The translations under genes and the position numbers were made by a program. 64,000 bases of DNA, from the NCBI RefSeq assembly GCF_003711515.1, contig NW_021167087.1, positions 1,231,306 to 1,295,305 of the forward strand, given 5' to 3'. This DNA is from Sodiomyces alkalinus F11. Its lineage: Eukaryota > Ascomycota > Sordariomycetes > Glomerellales > Plectosphaerellaceae. Positions 56,328-64,000 of this stretch are shown in pieces; the first letter of the stretch is position 1; every line of letters starts with the position of its first letter. The notes under the pieces were generated by a model that was not told the origin of the DNA, ran no database searches, and saw only the letters and a program-made list of their open reading frames with translations.

Positions 56328-58510
56328 CTAGTGGTGGTGGCCTGGTCCGTGGTCGTGTCCCTCATGGTCCCCCTCATCGTCCTCCTCAGGCCAGTCGGGA
56401 AAGCCGTCATCAAAAATATCCTGCAGGACCTTCTGCTTCTCCTTGTCGTCCTCGGGTCCGTTCCTCATGACGTCCTCCCACATGTCAAACTCTTTGTCGG
56501 TGAGAAGGCATTTGTCCAAGGTCTCTGTGAGAACAGCAGTGTCCAGGTTCTCGCCGATGAACACGATTTCTTGGCGGCGGTCTCCCCACTCGCCTCCCTT
56601 GCTGATATCGTGCCGGATGAGCGAATCTATCTCCTCGTCGCCGGTGATGTAGGCTTCCTCGGGCAAGGTGCAGAACCAGAGGCGGCCGCCGGTAAGTGTC
56701 AACATGGCGCCGGCCTGGGACCAGTCGCCGACACGGCGAGGGCGCGTGGCCAGGAAGAACTCGCCTTTGGAGCGAAAGAGCCGGCTGAACAGGGGGTGCG
56801 CGCGCTTGTTGGCGAGGATGGCTTCGTTGGACGGCATGTCAAGTGGATCTGCGTCATCTTCCTGGTTTTCATCCTTCATCTCCTCGTCGTCTGTATCATC
56901 GGAACCATCTCCGGCCTCTGCATCAACGTCCATATCATCTTCATTGTCCTCTTCTAGCTGCTCAAATTGGAGGATGAATTTGTCGTAGACGAGCGACCAG
57001 AGCCGGCGCGGGTGAAAGGGCCGCTGGCGAGAATAGACAAAGTTGCGCACGTTGTATTCTTCGGTCTCCGGCTTGGGGGTGATGGTTTTCTTCCCATTGA
57101 CCTGCAGGGTAGTCAGTATACCAGACTATTGGTACGGGAGACTGTCGATGGGCATCTGGGCAGGGCTTGGTGTGAAGACAATTGACACTCACCTCACGAA
57201 GTGACATGGCATGCAGATCCTGAAGCCACCCATATCCGGTCTTTGCTATGTCCAGGTTGAAGAGTCCGGTGTTGACAATCTCGGTCACGTCAACCTTACC
57301 ATGGGTCGTCTCGATGACTTTGGCCCGGTGATTTAGGTTGCTGATCAGATCCCGTACCCGGGACCGAGTCTTGTTGTCGACCTAAGGGGGGGTGCAAATG
57401 AGCCAGGGAGACGCTCCGGGCAGTGTGCACCACGAAAACGAGCGCGGTCGACAGACGTACCATATCAATCTTGTTCAAGATGATGACATCGGCAAACTCG
57501 ATTTGATCCACCATGAGGTCTGTGATTGTGCGTTCGTCTTCGGGAACGACATCATCTCTTCGCGCCGAGAGGAGCTGGTCGGTGTGGAAGTCGTTGAGGA
57601 TGGTGAAGGCATCGATTACCGTGACGGTGGTATCGAGGCGAGCGAACTTTTCCAATCCACCCACAGAGGCGCTGCATGTTTGCAAAGTACTCGGTCAATT
57701 TCATTCTGTTGCAGGGACCCTGGCACTTGACAGGATCAGCCGATCAGGCAACGCAGGACTTGGTACGTACACTCGGTCGAGTACCTTGATGGTGATTTCA
57801 TCCAGGCCGTCAGTCCCGTCACCCTGGTCAATCAGAGTCCTCATCTGGTCGGCCAGTCTGTTGTCGAAGGTCTCGGCGACCTGCTCGGGCTCGCTGATGC
57901 CACTACTTTCGATGATGACATAGTCAAAGGCGTGGAGCTCGGCGAGGTTGACGAGTTCTTCGAGGAGATCACCGCGGAGGGTACAGCAGATGCAGCCGTT
58001 CTGAAGGGCAACGATCTTCTCGCTCGTTTTGGTGACGCGGTGCGTTTGCTTGATCAAGGACGCGTCGACGTTGATTCTAGACCGGGGGTGGCCTGGTAAG
58101 TAACGCACACACACACACAGAGAGAGAGAGAGAGATAGAGAAGAGAAGCAGTTAGGATGGACTACGCAAACTCACGCTCCAATGTCGTTGACAATGACTG
58201 CAATCCGCAGCCCATGGTCGCTTCGGAGAATGTGCTGCAGAAGCGTCGTCTTGCCGCTGCCCTAGAGTGGTGTCAGTCTATTCATAGTCCATGTCCATAG
58301 ATGGATGTTCTCTCATGTGATAGTATGGTCACTGAACCGTCCCGGCACAGGGGATGATGCTGCGAGAAGCGGCCATAGGTGTGAGGTGGCACACAAATTA
58401 CAACATACCAGGAATCCGGATAGCAAGGTCACGGGCAGGGCTTTCTCGGGGGTCTTCTGCTTGGGCTTAACAAGTAAGCGGTCAGGCCTCAGGGACAGCT
58501 CTCCGAGCAT
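56328..58510 (-). CDS. CobW/COG0523 zinc-chaperone-like GTPase (ZNG1 type)
   Basis: Six exons: 58510-58409, 58261-58176, 58076-57771, 57671-57461, 57381-57193 and 57101-56328, giving 555 aa in phase. Introns are 147, 99, 99, 79 and 91 bp; the second holds a CA/GA microsatellite. The first join builds the P-loop GFLGSGKTT at about 33-41. NGCICC is the CxCC zinc motif of COG0523 GTPases; ESSGISEPEQV and NKID complete the G domain. The C-terminal CobW_C domain (RPFHPRRLW, then the FFLATRP and GDRRQEIVFIG blocks) is interrupted by an acidic insert of about 40 residues. The protein ends in HEGHDHGPGHHH, a metal-binding tail. By analogy with ZNG1 it should hand zinc to client enzymes such as methionine aminopeptidase 1, using GTP, in the cytosol. 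Confidence 0.92.
58105..58135 (+). repeat. (CA)n(GA)n microsatellite in CobW intron
   Basis: Tandem CA then GA dinucleotides inside the second intron (58077-58175), close to its 3' half on the coding strand. Confidence 0.85.
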
Positions 58511-59284
58511 TATGATAGCGGTGAAGAGTCTGAAGACACTGAAGACAGTGAAGAGGTCAGATGATCCTGGGGAAGCACGGCGGGGTGGTTGTTGGAGAAG
58601 AGGGAGTTATCGAGTTTCCTAAGGTAGGTAGGTAGGGTATGACGCAGAAAGGAAGAATACATTTCTCATATACCACGTTACACGTAAACCTCATTGACTT
58701 TTGAGGTCGTAAGGAGAGACGCAGGTTTTCCGCCACCGTTTCGTGTCCTTGGATTGCCGGCCATCAAGGTGAGAAGGAGTGCGTACGTATTTGTACACTC
58801 CATCTTAAGGTACCTTACTGTAAGGTAAGGTACCTTACCTCTTACCTATCACAGCTCAAATGCGCCGGTACATTTTGTAGTTTTGTAGCGTACTTGACCG
58901 TATGGCGTTGGTCTGTCTAGGTAAGGTACAAACGCCTCGTTGAACCATCAAGGTGCCACGATGGAGTCAGGGGTTCAAGTCTTCAGGGGTAAACCAATCT
59001 CTGAAACTTCTTTTTATTGGCTCTGGTTCCGAAGCTGAAGTCCACTCGAGGGCCTTCCTCTTATTTGTATTCTTATTTACATGTCATTCTGCGAACAAGA
59101 CCGGTAGCCTGTACCATGTAGGAGGCTCAAGATGTATTTTGCTCTTGTATTCGTGGGCGTCTTTCCTACATAAGGTACGTACCTTACCGTACCTACCATG
59201 GACGCTTACAAGTCAGCTACTACCTTATCTTTATGTTCTTTACGGGCTATACGGTATACCGTTGCAAACTAACACCGCTGTCCT
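58511..59284. other. Intergenic region rich in ACCTTAC islands
   Basis: At 58804-58850 several AAGGTACCTTAC and GTAAGGTAAGG units lie back to back, able to form hairpins; another set lies at 59170-59200. No gene. Confidence 0.45.
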
Positions 59285-60801
59285 TTAAGGGATAGACATC
59301 TTGACATGGTCCACCTTCTTCGTACCCCGTCCTCCAAACCCCCAACCGATCTGATGCGCGAGCTGGATGGAAACACCCAAATCATCCGCCCAATACCACA
59401 CCAAGCCGGGGTTCTTCTGGAACATGCGGCCCGCAGCCACAAGATCCAGGGGCACATCATCCTCCGACTTGCCGCCCGAGATGATCTCCTCGGCAAACTT
59501 GCCCTCCTTGATGCTGCCCACCGTGCTCACGAGCATCGCATCTCCCACCTCCTTCTTGATCCGCTTGGCGAGGTGCACCTGATACCCAGGCCCGCCCTTC
59601 ACCTTCTGCAACGCATGGTTCCCGCCCGACGAAACGTCCAGCACGTCCACCCCACGCCGGGAGAACAAAACCGCCAGCTTGACCGCATCCTCCAACCCCC
59701 ACGACTCGCCCTGGTACGCCGAATTCGTCTCCAGCCAATCCGTCGCGCTAATGCGCACGAAAAGCGGCATCGTCTTGGGAATCACCGCCCGCACCGCATC
59801 CACAATCTCCAACGCCAACCTCGTCCTGTTCTCGAAGCTCCCGCCGTACCGATCCGTCCGCTTATTGACCGCGGGCGTCAGGAACGACGACACGAGGTAC
59901 CCGTGCGCGAAGTGCAGCTCGACGACGTCGAACCCTGCATGCAGCGCCCGATGCGCCGCCGCCACAAAGTCGCGCTTGACCTTGTCGATTTCCGCGACCG
60001 TCAGGCTCCGCGGCGTGGGGTAGTGCGGGCCGAACGGCTCGTCGCTGGGTCCCACCACGTCGTGCGGCCACCCGCCGACGTCCTCCGTCGCCGTCGCCCC
60101 GGCGCTGAGCCAGGGCGCTACCGTCGACGCCTTGCGCCCCGCGTGGGCGAGCTGGATCCCGATCCTCTGGTTCTGGCTGTGCGCGAACTCGACGTGCTTG
60201 CGCAGGGTGTCGACGTGGGCGTCGAGCCAGATGCCGGAGTCTTCGGGCGTGATGCGGCCGTTGGCTTGCACTGCCGTTGCTTCGATCATTGTGAAGCCGG
60301 GCTGTGGCGTGGTTTCTTTGGTCAGCATTCACTTATTGTCTTTCTTTCTTTTCCTTTTTTCCCTTTTTTCCCCTTTTCCCCCTTTTCCCCCTTTTTTCTT
60401 TCTTTTCCCCCCGCAAGTCGAGATGGGACTTCAGCTGCGGCAACGGAAATACTTACACCGCGCTGGACGATACCCCCATAATGAGTAATATGCCACGGCG
60501 TGTGGAACCCCTCGTGCGCGCTGTACTGGCACATGGGGCTGACCCAGATGCGATTTTGCAGCGTAACGCCCCGAATCTGGATCGGTGTGAAGAGCCTGGG
60601 AATGGGTGTGCCGTCGGCGGCCTGGATGGCCGAACCCGCGGGCGGATCCTGCGCCGGCGTGAAGAAGGGTACATTCTGCGCAGCGACGTTGGGGATCGGG
60701 TGTTTGCACTTCTCCTCTTTGGCGAGTGCCGGGGTCTCGGGTCGGGACACCGGGATGCCGTGATGAGGATGGGAGATCCTCTTTGTGAGGTAAGCGGCCA
60801 T
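59285..60801 (-). CDS. Old yellow enzyme (NADH:flavin oxidoreductase, YqjM-like)
   Basis: Two exons, 60801-60457 and 60301-59285, giving 453 aa; the intron is 155 bp with GTAAGT donor and a C/T-striped interior. The start ATG gives MAAYLTKRIS. Flavin-binding barrel features: LFTPIQIRGVTLQNRIWVSPMCQ-type opening near residue 70, the ENE-reductase block IGIQLAHAGRK, substrate-anion pair in ELHFAHGYL, and TDRYGGSFENRTR. DLVAAGRMF and NPGLVWYWA, which bind FMN phosphate, follow. OYEs reduce activated C=C bonds with NAD(P)H. The extra ~65 residues at the N-terminus are usual for fungal members of this branch. The role may be detoxification of unsaturated carbonyls or a biosynthetic ene-reduction; no cluster surrounds it. 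Confidence 0.93.
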
Positions 60802-62080
60802 GGTTCAGAGTTCTTTATCCTGTTGTTTCCACTTGTGAAGTTGGGAAGAGTAGGAAAAGCCCGTTGCGGCGTTGGAGTTTAGAATCTTGGGAGTTCGAGG
60901 TGAACGAAGGATGAGGATCATTAGATCCCCTCCAAGACAGGTCGTAATTATATGTTCGAAACCAGTTATTAATCTACTATGAACTCAATCGGTAATCATC
61001 ATTCTCACAAGATAGTTCGGTGAATTAATCAGCAGAGTCCTCTTTTGACCCCACCTGATGTCGTTATGAGGCATCAGAAAAACGGGAAAACGCTGTTCTT
61101 GGCGGGGTCGACTTGGATATAAAAGCAAATGTACAATGCCGGAGGAAATAATGGAAGCCGAGTGGAGAATGGCTGACTCGTTGGTTCGCACCGCGATGCC
61201 GCCGAATCATCATGCCTTTGGGAATCGGAAGCTAGAGGATAGCGGATCATTATCATGGATGCGCTAGAACCGGGGAGAAGAGAATTGATTGCCTTTTTTT
61301 TTTTTTTTTTGTTGCTACCGTAAAGTGGGTTGACTGTTTCCCAAGACACAAATTTTACTCGGTTCATTCGCAGTCGCAACAGCTTCGCATTCAATGCCAA
61401 CGATACAAAATTCTACTCACACACTATGCATGTGATGGAGGTCTCGTCGACCTGGACCCCTGTTTCGAGCTCTTCGGGTCCGGGCGCCCGGGGGATTCGG
61501 CTTTGCCCCACTTTTTACTTCGGCAGTTGACGGTCTGCAAGTCATTCTGGGACTGCCGGCCGCTCGGACCACCGGTTTGGGTCAACAATTTATGAAGTAA
61601 TTGGTGTTCGTGTTCGTGCGAATCAACATGGTACGATGAGAATCATGAGACGAGCAAATGCAAGACAATGGAACCCAGCACCCTGTATCGTGTATAACAT
61701 TGCAAATCTTAGCCGATCATCTCTCCAAGGCCCACGATCGCTGACCAACCATCGCAATCGTCTGGGACATGCGTAAAGGGTACCTCAAACCACCTTCCCT
61801 TCGTAGAGATCGACATCTAAACCAGCGACAGGCGAACCACGGTCGGCTGTTGTGTGATAGTAGTCGATTAGTCCTTGATACCGCATCTCAGGGGACAACA
61901 CATCGATCCCAGCCTCCAGGTAGCCGTAAAATCAAAAGGCATAGAAGACTCTGAGCATGTGACCAGGCGTATAAAAGGTTGCGCAAGATGTCGTGGGACG
62001 TCGTGCCTCGTGAGTCGTGACGCGAAAGATCCTAGATTCTCGTGCCCGAGCATCCAAATCAGTGTCTCTTTGCAACGCAG
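60802..62080. other. Intergenic region before the RNase-like remnant
   Basis: Contains 17 T at 61294-61310 and a TATA-like TATAAAAG at 61970-61977. No exon of the RNase N-terminal half (YPHxY-type motif) is seen in any plus frame between 61700 and 62080. Confidence 0.4.
61970..61977 (+). promoter_or_regulatory. TATA-like box upstream of the RNase remnant
   Basis: TATAAAAG 103 bp before the first recognisable exon. Too close for a complete RNase gene, so it may be chance. Confidence 0.25.
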
Positions 62081-62373
62081 GCTTCGACTTCCCGGGTAGC
62101 GGTCCCTGGACTCTGTTTCCCATGAGGACTAGCGGCCTCTACACTGGTGGTACGTGAAACCCCACGTCCTTGGTCAGATGTCGTGAATGGTTTCAAGTCT
62201 GCCTCGGATAGTGTGTCGACGAGACGAGAATGTACTGACGAGACGACGACAATGCAGGATCTCCGGGTCCGGACCGCGTTATCATCCAAGATGGCGATTG
62301 CTCGATTGCCGGGCAGATCACCCACACTGGCGCCTCTGGTAACGCCTTTGTCGGCTGTTCCGGTACCAGCTAG
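62081..62373 (+). pseudogene. C-terminal half of a guanyl-specific RNase T1/N1-like protein
   Basis: Two exon-like pieces, 62081-62149 and 62258-62373, separated by a 108 bp intron (GTACGT donor, TACTGAC branch, GCAG acceptor), read in phase up to a TAG. The translation begins GFDFPGSGPW and contains [19 protein letters not shown], and [14 protein letters not shown]. That is the signature C-terminal half of fungal RNase T1/F1/N1. The Arg (DRV) and general-acid His (THTG) positions are kept. The general-base Glu, normally in a YEWP or YEFP block, is replaced: the block here reads TLFP. The N-terminal half with the first Cys pairs and YPHxY is not found upstream. Probably a 5'-truncated or decayed gene; alternatively an odd secreted RNase-like protein with a distant first exon. 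Confidence 0.65.
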
Positions 62374-62639
62374 AGTGGTAAAGATCGCGACGCGGATGTT
62401 TTGACATTTCAATCACTTCATGCGAGGGCGGAAGGAATGTTTCGACAAATGTTGCCGCACGTACAAGAGGGTGCTATGGTACAAGTCGTGTCAGCCCTGG
62501 ATAATTTTTTAGGTAGTACGGTGTATAAGAAGATGCGTCGGGGATTGAGATATTCGTCGTATCTATGGTGTAGATATGTATGCATAAGGAAGAAGCTAGC
62601 AGCTACTCTAGGCTATAGGAGAGGCTAGTGAAAGCTTTT

Positions 62640-63796
62640 TACCTATAGGCAGGTCACGTGACCTACCTCTTAGCCTGCCCGACTTTATACTAAGCTTATC
62701 CCTGAGCACACGGATAACACCCTAAACTCGATCGCCTCCTATTCCTATAAAAGTCCTTAAATATCCTCTTATCGTAGTCGGAAAGTATAATATACGGATA
62801 TCGCTCTTAAATTAAGTAACCTCTTACCTATTCTATCTATAGCCTTCGCGGTCTTTAGGTCTATACCTTTTAGAGTAATATTCTATTAATAATTAATTAA
62901 GTGTTTAGGCCTTAATATAACCGGCTTTAGGTGGTTCGTATATATTTTTCGGCACTATTCTTTACGTATACCACTTAGCGGTCTATCTAACTAAGTGGTA
63001 ACCTACTAAGTAATATCTAATACTTATTTCTAAAGTCGAAATAGCCCTAGCTATATTAGGTCGAATTTAGAGGTAAACTTCGCTCTTTTATCCGCTAACT
63101 CCTAGACGTATATATCTTCCTAAAGACGGTTATCTACTTTCGCGAGTTTAATTTTATCCTTCTTATATACTCTTATATCGAACCTATTAATCCTTTCGTG
63201 TCGTTCCTTACGGGTTTCTAGCGTAATATCCAGCGCGGCGTAATATCTAAACCCCTTCAGGTTTAATACTGCTTCCAGGGACTTAGTTAACTTTAGCGTC
63301 CTTAGTAGTCGACCGTTATATATCTCCCTATTATATATACTCTTTAACGTTATTATTAAAGTCTCCTCTCCGTTATCCCGAAACGCTTAAGCCTATGCGA
63401 TATCGTTATCCTTTAGATCCACGGCGTTATCGCCGTAAGAAGGTAAAAAACCTGATATCGCCCGAGCTAGGGATATTCTAATCGAGGAAATATGCCTTAT
63501 ATTAATCTTTTATAATATATTTAGTACTTCGCGGTGCTATTTCGTGACCTCCCCTTATCTTACTCTATCCGGAGATTATACGATAGCGTATTTCCTTATC
63601 TACGCCTTTACTCACTTCACCGCCGCCTCTAGCAGCCTAGTAGAACTTAGATAGGATATAGGGCCGAAGATTATAAAGGTGCCGTTATATCGTGAAATAG
63701 CGTCTATAAACGCGTTCTTAAAATAAGAATTATTATCGGAGTAGAAGAACCTTAGCTACTCGAAAACTAGCGTTATCCTCTCCTATAACGCCTTAT
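62640..63796. mobile_element. Second RIP-degraded AT-rich repeat relic
   Basis: From about 62640 the sequence becomes TpA-rich with no open frame of 60 codons on either strand, as in 6552-11830. Near the left edge is a palindrome GGTCACGTGACC (62651-62662). The right edge is set by the LTR-like sequence at 63797. The GAAACGATTC clusters of the first element are absent here, so it is a different family. No protein can be read. Confidence 0.65.
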
Positions 63797-64000
63797 TGTT
63801 ACGACCGGCCGCCTAATATAGACCAACCCCATGGGTACACTGGTGTATATCCCACGGGACGGCCCTAGACGGGGGACAGCATAGGGTGACTTGGGAGTCA
63901 CGTGCTAAGTCACGTGTTACCAGGTACGGAGGTACTTAGTATACCGTCCGGGACGGACCGGGGTCGATCACTCCGACGAAGTGACTAATAAGTGATCGGT
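63797..64000. mobile_element. Start of LTR-like sequence, not RIPped, truncated by window end
   Basis: Composition switches back to GC-normal at TGTTACGACCGG. A TG start, TGTTACG-type opening and many short palindromes (GGGTACAC/GTGTATATCCC, GTCACGTG twice) resemble fungal gypsy/copia LTRs. It breaks into the AT-rich relic, so it would be a later insertion. The CA end and internal region lie outside the window. Orientation cannot be set, because LTRs start TG on both strands. Confidence 0.5.

Noticed and set aside
58925..58990. GGTTCAAGTCT resembling a tRNA B box
   Set aside because: No acceptor stem, anticodon arm or A box can be folded around it.
61979..62010. Cys-rich run (CARCRGTSC) just upstream of the RNase remnant as its N-terminal exon
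   Set aside because: Spacing is C-x2-C-x4-C instead of the family's C-x3-C-x3-C, no YPHxY follows, and the frame does not join the first exon in phase with a good donor.
1..64000. CRISPR arrays, operons, phage or plasmid features
   Set aside because: The window is eukaryotic; no regularly spaced direct repeats of that kind are seen.

Overview
The window is nuclear DNA of a filamentous ascomycete (Pezizomycotina, probably Sordariomycetes). Genes carry short introns (about 57-155 bp) with GTRNGT-type donors and CTAAC/CTGAC-like branch sites. The protein families are typical of that group: a CFEM/Pth11-type receptor, an AflR-type Zn2Cys6 factor, EthD proteins and a trans-enoyl reductase. Two stretches look erased by repeat-induced point mutation (RIP). 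I cannot name the species. All exon joins below were worked out by hand from splice motifs, phase and remembered family sequence.

Region 1 (1-19.3 kb) looks like the edge of a secondary-metabolite gene cluster. In order it holds the C-terminus of a medium-chain enoyl reductase, an EthD protein, an alpha/beta-hydrolase-fold protein with no nucleophilic Ser or C-terminal His, and a saccharopine-dehydrogenase-like enoyl reductase. A 5.3 kb RIP-wrecked element with 41 bp terminal inverted repeats follows (6552-11830). Beyond it lie a URE2-type glutathione transferase, a small DUF1772/anthrone-oxygenase-like membrane protein, a second EthD protein and an AflR-like regulator. No backbone synthase is present; it would have to lie left of base 1. 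The second half resembles the accessory set of emodin/monodictyphenone-type aromatic polyketide clusters, while the first half resembles PKS-NRPS helper genes. They may be one cluster split by the element, or two abutting ones.

Region 2 (19.3-30.8 kb) is gene-poor. It has a secreted HExxH metallopeptidase, a tRNA-Asp, a GPI-anchored cupredoxin and a lone Gag-like gene with two tandem Gag-type modules.

Region 3 (30.8-60.8 kb) is ordinary gene-rich euchromatin. It contains BLM10/PA200, a P450, a CFEM-GPCR, an SDR, a conserved fungal protein of unknown function, the GPI mannosyltransferase GPI18, a large 2OG-Fe(II) oxygenase with an apparent one-base frameshift, a CobW/ZNG1-type zinc GTPase and an old yellow enzyme.

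Region 4 (61-64 kb) decays rightward into repeats. It holds the C-terminal half of a guanyl-specific RNase (T1/N1 family) whose catalytic Glu is Leu, then a second RIP-degraded AT-rich block, then the start of a non-RIPped LTR-like sequence at 63797 that runs off the window.
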